Source of the DNA: DASXSB01 sp036506275
Lineage (GTDB): Bacteria > Methylomirabilota > Methylomirabilia > Rokubacteriales > CSP1-6
DNA length: 13,131 bases
Direction of reading: 5' to 3'
Assembly: GCA_036506275.1 (NCBI GenBank)
Contig: DASXSB010000006.1
Span: 1-13,131 of the forward strand
Positions 1 through 7,609 of the stretch are shown in pieces (position 1 is the first letter of the stretch; each line of letters begins with the position of its first letter). Under the pieces are notes generated by a model, which saw nothing but the letters and a program-made list of their open reading frames with translations, searched no databases and was not told the origin of the DNA. Both the position numbers and the translations under genes were made by a program.

Positions 1-903
1 GACTCCGGCGGCTTCCAGGTCTTCAGTCTCTCGAAAATGAGAACGGTGGACGAGGAGGGCGTTCGCTTTCGTTCGCCCGTCGACGGCTCGCTGCACGCGC
101 TCACCCCGGAGCGGTCGATCGAGGTCCAGCACGCCCTCGGCGCCGACATCATCCATCCCCTGGACGAGTGCCTGGCGTATCCGGCCACCCGCGAGGCCAC
201 CGAGCAGTCGCTCGCGCTCACGCTCCGATGGGCGCGCCGCGCGCGGGCGGCGCACGAACGCGCGCCGCGGGCGGCCGCGCTCTTCGGGATCGTGCAGGGC
301 GGCGCCTATCCCGATCTGAGAGAGCGCGCGGCCGACGAGACGGTCGCGCTCGGCTTCGACGGCTACGCCATCGGCGGGATGGCGGTGGGCGAGCCGAAAC
401 CGGAGATGTACGACCTCACGGCGCTGGTGGCGGCGCGGCTGCCGCGGGAGCGGCCACGCTATCTCATGGGGGTCGGCAAGCCCGAGGATCTCCTGGCGGC
501 GATCGACCGCGGCGTCGACATGTTCGACTGCGTCCTGCCCACGCGCAACGCGCGCAACGGCCAGTGCTTCACGGAAGAGGGCCCGGTGGTGATCAAGCAG
601 GCACGCTACGCGCGCGATCCCGCGCCCCTCGACGCCGCCTGCTCCTGCTATACGTGCCGGACCTTCTCGCGCGCGTACCTGCGCCACCTCTTCATGGCGC
701 AAGAGCTCCTCTCCTATCGCCTGCTCTCGCTCCACAACGTCCATTTCTTCCTGCGACTGCTCGCGCGCGCGCGCGCCGCCATCGCCGACGGCGCCTTCGA
801 GGCATTCAAGGCTCGATTTTTCGCACGTTATGCAGTAGCATCCGTTTCACCCGACGGTAGTTCCGATCCCGAGATGACCGACAGGGGGCCCGGTTTCCCA
901 TGA
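1..903 (+). CDS. tgt: queuine/preQ1 tRNA-ribosyltransferase (Tgt), 5'-truncated by the window edge
   Basis: This enzyme exchanges guanine-34 of GUN-anticodon tRNAs for preQ1 in queuosine synthesis. The reading frame is open from base 1, so the start codon lies outside; 300 residues are visible. The first visible residues, DSGGFQVFS, are the conserved Tgt active-site segment, whose Asp is the general acid/base in characterised enzymes. Further on are the GFDGYAIGGMAVGEP segment, YLMGVGKPEDL, and MFDCVLPTRNARNG, in which the Asp at fragment residue 176 is the expected nucleophile. The zinc site C-x-C-x-x-C is at 214-219, with His at about 245. The last ~30 residues run past the usual Tgt end and look unstructured. 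The stop codon overlaps the yajC ATG (ATGA), which implies translational coupling. The tgt-yajC-secD-secF order is a classic bacterial cluster. Identification is secure. Confidence 0.97.
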   Translation, partial: DSGGFQVFSLSKMRTVDEEGVRFRSPVDGSLHALTPERSIEVQHALGADIIHPLDECLAYPATREATEQSLALTLRWARRARAAHERAPRAAALFGIVQGGAYPDLRERAADETVALGFDGYAIGGMAVGEPKPEMYDLTALVAARLPRERPRYLMGVGKPEDLLAAIDRGVDMFDCVLPTRNARNGQCFTEEGPVVIKQARYARDPAPLDAACSCYTCRTFSRAYLRHLFMAQELLSYRLLSLHNVHFFLRLLARARAAIADGAFEAFKARFFARYAVASVSPDGSSDPEMTDRGPGFP

Positions 904-1244
904 CCACCGCGCACGCGGCTGACGTCGCCCTGGCGGCGGCGGCGCCGCCGGGCGCGGGCGGATCGACGGCGATGTTGACGCAGCTCGTGTTCTTCGCCGC
1001 GATCTTTGCGATCTTTTATTTCCTTCTCATCCGGCCCCAGCAGAAACAGCGACGCGACCGCGACGTCATGCTGGGCGCCATCAAGAAAGGCGACCGCGTG
1101 GTGACCACGAGCGGGCTGCACGGGACGGTCACCGGATTCGACGACAACACGGTGACCTTGCGCGTGACGGACCAGGTCAAGCTCCAGTTCGACAAGACGG
1201 CCGTCGGCCGCATTGTGGACGTGAGCGTGGAGCGGGATGCCTAG
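900..1244 (+). CDS. yajC: YajC, preprotein translocase accessory subunit
   Basis: This small inner-membrane protein associates with SecDF and SecYEG. It has 114 residues, close to the usual ~110. A short N-terminal Ala/Gly-rich stretch precedes one transmembrane helix at about residues 27-44 (LTQLVFFAAIFAIFYFLLI). The family hallmark RPQQK follows at 45-49, then a cytoplasmic beta-rich domain beginning KKGDRVVTTSGLHGTV. The ATG at 900 overlaps the tgt stop. A later in-frame ATG at 972 would leave the helix almost at the N-terminus. The longer start is preferred because homologues such as E. coli YajC also carry ~20 residues before the helix, and a G-rich Shine-Dalgarno-like run lies about 10 nt upstream. 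The gene overlaps secD by 8 nt. Confidence 0.95.
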   Translation: MTTAHAADVALAAAAPPGAGGSTAMLTQLVFFAAIFAIFYFLLIRPQQKQRRDRDVMLGAIKKGDRVVTTSGLHGTVTGFDDNTVTLRVTDQVKLQFDKTAVGRIVDVSVERDA

Positions 1245-2793
1245 GCACCTCTGGTGGCGCGTCGGGCTCGTGGCGGCGGTGGCGCTGGTGTCGTGCTGGT
1301 ATCTCTACCCGCCCAAGAAGACGATCAATCTCGGTCTCGACCTCCAGGGCGGCATCCACCTCGTGCTCGGCGTGGAGACGGCGAAGGCCATCGCCGCCCA
1401 CGTCGAGCGCGTGGCCGCCGACCTCAAGGCCGCCCTCGAGCGAAAAGGCGTGGCGGTGACGCGGGTGGCCCGCGAGGGCGACGCCGCCATCGTCGTCCAG
1501 CTCGCTTCCCCCCAGAGCTGGAACGACGCCATCACCGTCAGCAACGACTACTCGACGTACGACCGGCGCAGCGAGGACCAGGGCGCGGGACGCTTCGTGC
1601 TCGCCCTCAGCGAGCGCGAGCAGCGCCGGCTGCGCGACGACTTCTCACGGCAGGCGGTGGAGACGATCCGCAACCGCGTCGATCAGTTCGGGGTGGCCGA
1701 GCCCACCATCACCCGGCAGGGCGAAGACCGGGTGCTCATCCAGCTCCCCGGCATCCAGGATCCCGATCGGGCCAAGGCGCTCATCGGCAAGACGGCCCTC
1801 CTCGAGTTCAAGCTCGTCGACGACCGCACCTCGGTGGAGGCCGCCCTCGCCGGCCAGATTCCCGACACGTCGGAGGTCATCTACCAGCGTCGCGTCGACA
1901 AGGACACGAAGGTGGAGCGCAAGGCGCCCTACGTCGTCTTCAAGCGCGCGCTCCTCACCGGCGCCGAGCTCACGCGCGCGGAAGTGCAGGCGGATCCGAA
2001 CTCGCCCGGCAACTGGCAGGTCGCCATCGAGTTCAATCCGGTGGGCACGCGGGTCTTCGGCGAGGTCACGGAGCAGAACGTCGGCAAGCAGCTCGCGATC
2101 ATCCTCGACGGCAACCTCTACTCAGCACCCAACATCAATGAGCGCATCCCGGGCGGGCGCGCTGTCATCACGGGCAAGTTCACCATCGACGAAGCGCGCG
2201 ATCTCGCCATCGTCCTCCGCGCGGGCGCGCTGCCGGCGCCGGTGGCGATCCTCGAAGAGCGGACGGTCGGTCCATCCCTCGGCGCCGACTCCGTGCGGCA
2301 GGGCATGCTCGCCATCATCGCCTCCGCCGCCATCGTCTTCCTCTTCATGGTCGTGTACTACCGGCTCTCCGGCCTCATCGCCGATGTCGCCCTCGGTCTG
2401 AACCTCCTGATCCTCCTCGCCTGCATGGCCGCCTTCGGGGCCACCCTGACGTTACCCGGCATCGCCGGCATCGCGCTCACCATCGGCATGGCCGTCGACA
2501 CGAACATCCTGATCTTCGAGCGGATCCGCGAAGAGCTGCGGCTCGGCAAGACGCCGCGGTCGGCCATCGACGCCGGCTTCAGCCGCGCCCTTCGCACCAT
2601 CATCGACACGCACGTCACCGTGCTCGTGACGGCCGCCATCCTGTACAACTTCGGGACCGGTCCCGTGAAGGGCTTCGCGGTCTCCCTCTTCGTCGGCCTC
2701 AGCGCCAGCCTCTTCACGGCCGTCTTCTTCACGCGCCTGATCTTCGACGTCGTGTACATGGGGCGTCGCAAGCTGCAGGCGATCTCGATATGA
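1237..2793 (+). CDS. secD: SecD, protein-export membrane protein
   Basis: SecD is the larger half of the proton-driven SecDF complex that helps pull preproteins through SecYEG on the periplasmic side. It has 518 residues, shorter than E. coli SecD (about 615) but typical of many lineages. TM1 lies at about 8-25, followed by the P1-domain signature LGLDLQGGIHLVLGVE at 33-47. A large periplasmic region runs to about 345 and includes RNRVDQFGVAEPTI and GRAVITGKFTIDEARDLA. Five C-terminal helices follow. The membrane motif GMAVDTNILIFERIREE at 417-433 contains the conserved Asp (D421) implicated in proton conduction, and TVGPSLGADS precedes TM2. The start overlaps the end of yajC, with GGAG just upstream of the ATG. 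secF begins 7 nt after the stop. Confidence 0.97.
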   Translation: MPRHLWWRVGLVAAVALVSCWYLYPPKKTINLGLDLQGGIHLVLGVETAKAIAAHVERVAADLKAALERKGVAVTRVAREGDAAIVVQLASPQSWNDAITVSNDYSTYDRRSEDQGAGRFVLALSEREQRRLRDDFSRQAVETIRNRVDQFGVAEPTITRQGEDRVLIQLPGIQDPDRAKALIGKTALLEFKLVDDRTSVEAALAGQIPDTSEVIYQRRVDKDTKVERKAPYVVFKRALLTGAELTRAEVQADPNSPGNWQVAIEFNPVGTRVFGEVTEQNVGKQLAIILDGNLYSAPNINERIPGGRAVITGKFTIDEARDLAIVLRAGALPAPVAILEERTVGPSLGADSVRQGMLAIIASAAIVFLFMVVYYRLSGLIADVALGLNLLILLACMAAFGATLTLPGIAGIALTIGMAVDTNILIFERIREELRLGKTPRSAIDAGFSRALRTIIDTHVTVLVTAAILYNFGTGPVKGFAVSLFVGLSASLFTAVFFTRLIFDVVYMGRRKLQAISI

Positions 2794-2800
2794 GGACGGC

Positions 2801-3736
2801 ATGATCGAGATCTTCCGCAACCCGCACTACGACTTCATCGGCAAGCGGAAGTGGGCGTACCTGGCCTCGCTCGCGATCACCGTCATCGGGCTCGCCTCCC
2901 TCGCGGTGCAGGGGCTGCGTTACGACATCGACTTCACGGGGGGCACCCTCGTGCAGGTCCGCTTCGACGAGAAGCCGACCATCCACAAGATCCGCGCCAG
3001 CCTCTCCTCCCTCGGTCTGGGGGAGAGCGTCATCCAGGAATTCGGGGAATCGCGCGAGTACATCATCCGGCTCCCCCTCACGTCGACCACCCCCGAGCAG
3101 GTGGGGCGGAAGGTGGAACAGGCGCTCGCGTCCGATCCCGGCCTCGGCAAGCACGAGATCCGCCGCGTGGAGTTCGTCGGACCCCAGGTCGGGAAGGATC
3201 TGCAGTGGCAGGCCATCTACGCCGTGCTGGCGGGAATGGCGGGCATCCTCCTCTACATCGCGCTCCGCTTCGACCTCAAAGGGGGGGTGGCCGCCGTCAT
3301 CGCCGTGTTCCACGACGTCATCGTGTGCCTGGGCGCCATCTCGCTCACGCATCGCGAGTTCTCGCTGCCGGTGCTGGCCGCGCTCCTCACGATCATCGGC
3401 TACTCCGTGAACGACACCATCGTGGCCTACGACCGCCTCCGCGAGAACCGCGGCAAGTTCGGGCCGCGCGGACGCAGCTTCGCCGACCAGATGAACGACG
3501 CCGTGAACCAGACGCTCTCGCGGACCGTGCTCACGTCGCTCACCACGTTCATGTCGACGGTCATCCTGCTCATCTTCGGCGGCAAGGTGCTCGAGGATTT
3601 CGCCTTCGTGCTCTTCATAGGCATCATCACCGGTACGTACTCCACCACGTACGTCGCGGCCGCCCTCGTGGTGGACTGGACGTACTACGTGGAAGGACGC
3701 GTGCGGCGGGCCAAAAAAGCGGTGGCGAAAGCCTGA
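2801..3736 (+). CDS. secF: SecF, protein-export membrane protein
   Basis: SecF is the partner of SecD in the export-driving SecDF complex. It has 311 residues, the normal size. TM1 lies at about 20-37, followed by the hallmark YDIDFTGGTLVQVRF at 41-55 and a compact periplasmic domain at about 55-135. Five more hydrophobic helices lie at roughly 139-156, 160-181, 189-210, 240-260 and 266-292. The conserved Asp-bearing membrane motif GYSVNDTIVAYDRLRENR is at 200-217 (D205). The C-terminus is basic (RVRRAKKAVAKA), consistent with a cytoplasmic tail. GAGG in the secD stop region, about 6 nt before the ATG, serves as ribosome binding site. secD and secF are separate genes here, not fused. Confidence 0.97.
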   Translation: MIEIFRNPHYDFIGKRKWAYLASLAITVIGLASLAVQGLRYDIDFTGGTLVQVRFDEKPTIHKIRASLSSLGLGESVIQEFGESREYIIRLPLTSTTPEQVGRKVEQALASDPGLGKHEIRRVEFVGPQVGKDLQWQAIYAVLAGMAGILLYIALRFDLKGGVAAVIAVFHDVIVCLGAISLTHREFSLPVLAALLTIIGYSVNDTIVAYDRLRENRGKFGPRGRSFADQMNDAVNQTLSRTVLTSLTTFMSTVILLIFGGKVLEDFAFVLFIGIITGTYSTTYVAAALVVDWTYYVEGRVRRAKKAVAKA

Positions 3737-3775
3737 CGCGCGCGTAAAATCGTATGTTTAAGCGAAGGTTTGACC

Positions 3776-5923
3776 GTGACCCGACTACAAGCGCTGATCG
3801 AGGAGATCCCGAAATATCAACCGGGGGCTGACCTCGACCTGGTGACCCGGGCCTACCGATTCTCGGAGGTCTCCCACCAGGGGCAGCAGCGCGCGTCCGG
3901 CGAACCGTACCTTTCCCACCCCCTCGAAGTCGCGGGCCTCCTCGTCAATTTCAAGATGGATGTGACCACCGTCACGGCCGGGCTCCTCCACGACGTCCTC
4001 GAGGACACCGACGCCACCAAGGCCGACCTCGAGCGCGAGTTCGGCAAGGAGATCGCCGACCTCGTGGACGGCGTGACGAAGCTCGGCAAGCTCGCGTTCT
4101 CGTCGCGCGAAGAGCGGCAGGCCGAGAACTTCCGGAAGATGCTGGTGGCGATGGCGCGCGACCTGCGCGTGCTCATGATCAAGCTCGCCGATCGCCTCCA
4201 CAACATGCGCACGCTCGATTTCCTCCCGCCCGAGAAGGCCCGCAAGATCGCCCAGGAGACCCTCGACATCTACGCCGCCCTCGCTCATCGCCTCGGCATG
4301 GCCAAGGTGAAGGCGGAGCTGGAAGACCTCGCCCTCCGCACGCTCGCCCCCGATGCCTATCTCGACCTCCAGAAGCGGGTGGCGAAGCGGCGCCTGGAGC
4401 GCGAGGCCGACATCAACCACGTCATCGCCATCCTCGAGCGCAAGCTCACCGAGGTCGGCATCGAGTCGCAGATCCGCGGCCGCCCCAAGCACTTTTACTC
4501 GATCTGGAAGAAGATGCACGACCAGGGGCGCGAGTTCGACGAGATCTACGACCTCACGGCGGTGCGCATCATCACCAGCTCCGTGCGCGACTGTTACGGC
4601 ACCCTCGGCGTCGTCCACTCGCTGTGGAAGCCCGTGCCCGGGCGCTTCAAGGACTTCATCGCGATGCCGAAGGTCAACATGTACCAGTCGCTCCACACCA
4701 CCGTGATCGGCCCCAAGGGCGATCCCGTCGAGATCCAGATCCGGACGCGCGAGATGCACCGGATCGCGGAGGAAGGCATCGCCGCTCACTGGCTCTACAA
4801 GGAGAAGAAGAGCGGCAAGGACAAGCTCGACGACTCCTTGCTGTGGCTGCGGCAGCTCATGGAGACGCAGCAGGACACGAAGGACCCGCGCGAGTTCATG
4901 GACACCGTGCGCGTGGACCTCTTCCCGGACGAGGTCTACGTCTTCACCCCGAAGGGCGACGTGAAGGCGCTCCCCGAGGGCGCCACCCCCGTGGACTTCG
5001 CGTACGCCGTGCACACCAAGGTGGGCGAGCACTGCGTGGGGGCGAAGGTGAACGGCAAGCTCGTGCCCCTCCGCTACACGCTGCGGCAGGGCGACATCAT
5101 CGAGATCATCACCTCGCCCAACCAGCATCCCAGCCGCGACTGGCTCAAGATCGTGAAGTCGACGCGGGCGCGCACGAAGATCAACCAGTGGCTCAAGGTG
5201 GAGGAGCGCGCGCGCTCCATCGAGCTCGGGCGGGAGCTGTTCGAGCGCGAGGCGAAGAAGTACCGGCTCAATCCCACCGCCCTCCTCGCCGGCGAGGAGA
5301 TGAAAAAGATCGCCGCCGACCTCGGCTTCCCGACCGTGGACGATCTCATGGCCTCCGTCGGCTACGGCAAGAGCTCGGTGCACCAGCTCCTGAACAAGCT
5401 GGCGCCGGGGGCGGTGCTGGAGACGCAGACGGACAAGCCGAAGTCCCCTGCCACCACGCGGCCCAAGACGGACCAGGGCGTCCGCATCCGCGGCGTGGAC
5501 GACCTCCTCGTGCGCTTCGCGCGCTGCTGCAATCCGCTCCCGGGCGATCCCATCGTCGGTTTCATCACGCGCGGCCGTGGTCTCACCGTGCACGCGCGCG
5601 ACTGCCTGACGGTCGCCAAGAGCGTCCTCGACCGCGAACGCCTCATCAACGTGGAGTGGGACGTGGAGGAGCCGGCGAAGCGGCCGGTGCGCATCGCCGT
5701 CTACATCGGCAAGGACCGTCCCGGCCTCCTCTCCGAGATCACGGGCGCCATCTCCTCGCGCAACGGCAACATCACGAAGGCGGAGGTGACCGTGACCGAC
5801 GACCGGCGCGGCATCAACCACTTCGTGATCGAGGTCGCCGATCTCGGGCAGCTCCAGGACATCATGGGCGCCATCCGGCTCGTGCCCGACGTGATGAACG
5901 TCGAGCGCGTGCGCGGTCTGTAG
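3776..5923 (+). CDS. rel: bifunctional (p)ppGpp synthetase/hydrolase, Rel/SpoT type
   Basis: This enzyme makes and degrades the stringent-response alarmone (p)ppGpp. Numbering from the GTG at 3776 gives 715 residues. The N-terminal HD hydrolase keeps its metal ligands: H48, H72-D73 in LLHDVLEDT, and D139 in KLADRLHNMRTL. The synthetase domain begins around GRPKHFYSIWKKM (236-248) and has the RFKD tetrad at 290-293, the RxKD signature of bifunctional Rel/SpoT rather than the ExDD of RelA. A TGS domain (about 386-447), a helical region, the RFARCCNPLPGD conserved-cysteine segment (580-591) and a C-terminal ACT domain (about 640-715) follow. A TTG at 3770 is also in frame. GTG is preferred because AAGG at 3765-3768 lies 7 nt from GTG but 1 nt from TTG. 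The 39-nt gap after secF is AT-richer, but no convincing promoter was seen. Confidence 0.96.
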   Translation: MTRLQALIEEIPKYQPGADLDLVTRAYRFSEVSHQGQQRASGEPYLSHPLEVAGLLVNFKMDVTTVTAGLLHDVLEDTDATKADLEREFGKEIADLVDGVTKLGKLAFSSREERQAENFRKMLVAMARDLRVLMIKLADRLHNMRTLDFLPPEKARKIAQETLDIYAALAHRLGMAKVKAELEDLALRTLAPDAYLDLQKRVAKRRLEREADINHVIAILERKLTEVGIESQIRGRPKHFYSIWKKMHDQGREFDEIYDLTAVRIITSSVRDCYGTLGVVHSLWKPVPGRFKDFIAMPKVNMYQSLHTTVIGPKGDPVEIQIRTREMHRIAEEGIAAHWLYKEKKSGKDKLDDSLLWLRQLMETQQDTKDPREFMDTVRVDLFPDEVYVFTPKGDVKALPEGATPVDFAYAVHTKVGEHCVGAKVNGKLVPLRYTLRQGDIIEIITSPNQHPSRDWLKIVKSTRARTKINQWLKVEERARSIELGRELFEREAKKYRLNPTALLAGEEMKKIAADLGFPTVDDLMASVGYGKSSVHQLLNKLAPGAVLETQTDKPKSPATTRPKTDQGVRIRGVDDLLVRFARCCNPLPGDPIVGFITRGRGLTVHARDCLTVAKSVLDRERLINVEWDVEEPAKRPVRIAVYIGKDRPGLLSEITGAISSRNGNITKAEVTVTDDRRGINHFVIEVADLGQLQDIMGAIRLVPDVMNVERVRGL

Positions 5924-5944
5924 CCCCGCCGCCGCCTCTCGTCC

Positions 5945-6319
5945 ATGACCCGCCGGCAGTTCGAGGCGCTCGTGGAGCGAGCGCTGCGGCGCCTCCCGCG
6001 GAAATTCCGGGCCAAGCTCGCCAACATCGCGGTCGTGGTCGAGGACTGGGCGGACGACGCGACCCTCGCCGACGTGGGCGTGGAGCCGCCCGACACGCTC
6101 TACGGCCTCTATCGCGGCGTCGATCTTCCTCATCGCGACTCGTCGTACGGCAACGTCCTTCCCGACGTCATCACGATCTACCAGGGACCGATCGAGGAAG
6201 ACGCCGCCGACGAAGCGGAGATGGCGGAGATCGTGCGCGAGACCGTCGTGCACGAGCTCGGGCATTATTTCGGCCTCGACGACGAGACGATGCATCAGAT
6301 CGAAGACAGCGAGGACTGA
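5945..6319 (+). CDS. zincin-like metallopeptidase family protein (DUF1025/Zincin_1 type)
   Basis: This 124-residue acidic protein matches my memory of the small metallopeptidase-like family PF06262. Residues 1-35 (FEALVERALRRLPRKFRAKLANIAVVVED) are the family's N-terminal signature. LYGLYRGVDL lies at 52-61 and PDVITIYQGPI at 73-83. The zinc motif HELGHYFGLDDE occupies 103-114, an HExxH with the extended glycine and Asp that could supply the third ligand. All metal-binding residues are intact, so catalysis is plausible, but I know of no established substrate for the family. There is no signal peptide or membrane segment, so it is probably cytoplasmic. It starts 21 nt after rel without a recognisable Shine-Dalgarno, suggesting it is the last gene of the upstream operon. 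Confidence 0.88.
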   Translation: MTRRQFEALVERALRRLPRKFRAKLANIAVVVEDWADDATLADVGVEPPDTLYGLYRGVDLPHRDSSYGNVLPDVITIYQGPIEEDAADEAEMAEIVRETVVHELGHYFGLDDETMHQIEDSED

Positions 6320-6380
6320 CTCGCCCCGCTCCTCCCGCCTCACCCGCGAGGTCTTCTAGGTTCGAGCCGCAAGTTTTTGC

Positions 6381-6410
6381 TTGACACGACTTTTCAATAC
6401 TCCGTATCGT
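6381..6410 (+). promoter_or_regulatory. sigma-70-type promoter of the AbiEi_2 gene
   Basis: A perfect -35 hexamer TTGACA at 6381-6386 is followed after 18 bp by TATCGT at 6405-6410 (four of six matches to TATAAT). It sits in the AT-richest stretch nearby (about 6371-6430), 60 nt after the zincin gene ends. The expected transcription start is near 6417, giving a ~30-nt leader before the ATG at 6447. The rest of 6320-6380 shows no gene and no clear terminator. Confidence 0.7.
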
Positions 6411-6427
6411 TTCAGCAGATGCTGAAA
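6410..6427. promoter_or_regulatory. perfect 18-bp palindrome over the -10/start region, candidate operator
   Basis: The sequence is TTTCAGCA-GA-TGCTGAAA: two 8-bp arms in perfect inverted repeat with a 2-bp centre. It begins at the last base of the putative -10 and covers the expected transcription start. A repressor bound here would block the promoter. Characterised AbiEi proteins repress their own promoters by binding inverted repeats, so autoregulation by the downstream gene is the natural guess. A short 5'-UTR hairpin is the alternative reading. Confidence 0.6.
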
Positions 6428-6446
6428 GACTTGGAGCAAGCGAAAC

Positions 6447-7496
6447 ATGCTCAAATCCGCAGAGATTCGGCGACAGGCAGCTCAGCGGCTTCGCGAGCTG
6501 TTCTCGAAAGCCCGAAACTGGGAGGAGAGCGCGGACACGAAAATCGGCAGCCAGACGGCGGATTTAGTGGTCCGGTTCCACCTCGGCGAGCAGGAGCGGG
6601 TCCTCGTGCTTGAGGTGAGCTCGCTCGGGCAGCCGCGTCAGATCCGCGCCGCCGTGACGCGGCTCAACGAGATACGAAGAGAGCTTCCCGGCGCCTACCC
6701 CGTTGCGACCGCTGTCTACATCGGTCCCCAGAGCGCTCGCATCTTGAAGACGAACAACCTCGGCTACCTCGACCTCTCCGGCAACTGTCATCTCGCGCTC
6801 GAGAACGTCCTCATCGAGAAAGAAGGCAAGCGCAACGTGCGGCCGTCGACGCGCCCGCTGCGCTCGCTCTTCGCGCCGCGCGCCACCCGCGTCGTGCGCG
6901 GGCTCCTCGCCGATCCCACGCGGGCGTGGCGACTGGAGGAGCTGGCGAAGGCGGCGGCGGTGAGCCTCGGGCACTCGCACAACGTGATCAAGCGTCTCGA
7001 GCAGCTCGCGTGGGTGGAGCGCGACGAGCAGCAGCGCATCCGCCTGAGCAAGCCCGCCGATCTCCTCGAAAGCTGGGGCGAGTCCTACACGTACCGCGAC
7101 AACGAGATCACGTCCTTCTTCGGTCCCGAACGCGTCACGCGGAAGTTCATGGGCGAGGTCGCTCACGCCGCGGGCGCGGAGGGACGTCGCTACGCGTTCA
7201 CGCTCAACGCCGGTCTCTCGCTGGTGGCGCCGCACCTGCGCGTGCCCGCCATCCATTGCTACGTCGAAGGCGATGCGGCCGGCACCGCCGCCGGGCTCGG
7301 GCTCAGGCCCACCACGGAGGCGGATGCGACCTTGCACATCCTCACGCCGTATGACGCCGGCGTGTTCGACGGCACCCTCGAGAAAGCCGGGCTGAAGGTG
7401 GTCAGCCTGCCGCAGTTGTACGTCGACCTCCTGCACTACGAGCGCCGTGGCGCGGACCAGGCGGAGCACCTCCGCCGGGAGGCGATGGGGTACTGA
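6447..7496 (+). CDS. orphan AbiEi_2-type transcriptional regulator/antitoxin with nuclease-fold-like N-terminus
   Basis: The 349 residues look like the AbiEi_2 family (PF09952), the antitoxin/regulator of type IV toxin-antitoxin systems. Residues ~35-125 resemble a restriction-endonuclease-like fold: TADLVVRF (D39), then LVLEVSSLGQPRQIR (E56) and GYLDLSGNCHLAL at 106-118. In a canonical D...ExK site the last residue would be Lys; here it is Ser58, so nuclease activity is doubtful. A winged helix-turn-helix spans about 138-205 (SLFAPRATRVVRGLL, then LEELAKAAAVSLGHSHNVIKRLEQLAWVER). The C-terminal effector-like region includes AFTLNAGLSLVAPHLRVP and PQLYVDLLHYERRG. No AbiEii-like nucleotidyltransferase toxin is adjacent. 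GGAG at 6433-6436 is a ribosome binding site 10 nt before the ATG. An upstream in-frame start is unlikely because it would precede this site. Promoter and palindrome suggest autoregulation. Confidence 0.82.
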   Translation: MLKSAEIRRQAAQRLRELFSKARNWEESADTKIGSQTADLVVRFHLGEQERVLVLEVSSLGQPRQIRAAVTRLNEIRRELPGAYPVATAVYIGPQSARILKTNNLGYLDLSGNCHLALENVLIEKEGKRNVRPSTRPLRSLFAPRATRVVRGLLADPTRAWRLEELAKAAAVSLGHSHNVIKRLEQLAWVERDEQQRIRLSKPADLLESWGESYTYRDNEITSFFGPERVTRKFMGEVAHAAGAEGRRYAFTLNAGLSLVAPHLRVPAIHCYVEGDAAGTAAGLGLRPTTEADATLHILTPYDAGVFDGTLEKAGLKVVSLPQLYVDLLHYERRGADQAEHLRREAMGY

Positions 7497-7499
7497 GGA

Positions 7500-7567
7500 G
7501 CGACGGGAAGGGGGTGAGTCACTCCATGGCGAAGAAGAAGGGCGGAAAGAAGACGAAGAAGAAGTAG
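7500..7567 (+). repeat. direct repeat copy 1 (ribosome binding site plus lysine micro-ORF)
   Basis: This unit begins GCGACGGGAAGGGGGTGAG and continues through the first micro-ORF. It is repeated at 7605-7667 with one A deleted in the leader, one base less in the spacer, a changed two-codon centre (GGC GGA versus GCG GCC), and one ACG codon missing. The ATGGCGAAGAAGAAG start and AAGAAGAAGTAG end are identical. This is a local tandem duplication, 103 nt from start codon to start codon. Confidence 0.85.
7526..7567 (+). CDS. lysine-rich micro-ORF 1, 13-residue peptide
   Basis: The predicted peptide is MAKKKGGKKTKKK, eight lysines in 13 residues, all AAG codons. It is too short for normal gene callers. 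AAGGGGGTGA at 7508-7517 is a one-mismatch match to the extended Shine-Dalgarno AAGGAGGTGA, 8 nt before the ATG. The start lies 29 nt after the AbiEi_2 stop, probably on the same transcript. The strong ribosome binding site and the second copy with the same coding layout argue for translation. I recognise no characterised family. A polycationic peptide could bind nucleic acid, ribosomes or membranes, or the ORF could be a lysine-sensing or ribosome-pausing leader. None of these can be decided from the sequence. Confidence 0.6.
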   Translation: MAKKKGGKKTKKK

Positions 7568-7570
7568 CAA

Positions 7571-7609
7571 CTCGCGCCCGCGCGCGAGGTCGCAACACAC
7601 TCTTGCGAC
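7571..7609 (+). other. two contiguous hairpins between the micro-ORFs
   Basis: Hairpin A pairs CTCGCGC (7571-7577) with GCGCGAG (7582-7588) around a 4-nt loop. Hairpin B pairs GTCGCAA (7589-7595) with TTGCGAC (7603-7609) around a 7-nt loop. They abut with no unpaired base, so could stack coaxially. Hairpin B ends inside the second repeat copy, immediately before its G-rich ribosome binding site. Neither is followed by a T-tract, so they are not obvious terminators. They may stabilise RNA, act as a processing site, or tune access to the second ribosome binding site. Confidence 0.5.

Noticed and set aside
3737..3775. Promoter for rel in the secF-rel gap (TAAAAT or TATGTT as -10)
   Set aside because: No acceptable -35 hexamer at 16-19 bp from either candidate.
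3785..6343. An 852-codon open frame on the minus strand opposite rel and the zincin gene
   Set aside because: Its translation is His/Glu/Val/Leu-rich low-complexity with no domain, and the + strand holds a fully motif-supported Rel. Long antisense frames are expected in high-GC3 DNA.
4624..6384. A 586-codon + strand frame overlapping rel and the zincin gene in another phase
   Set aside because: Extreme Arg/Gly/His/Pro composition typical of an out-of-frame reading of GC-rich coding sequence.
6377..6613. A 78-codon frame starting with TTG upstream of the AbiEi_2 ATG
   Set aside because: It starts inside the promoter -35 region, is in a different phase from the AbiEi_2 gene, and shows no domain or ribosome binding site.
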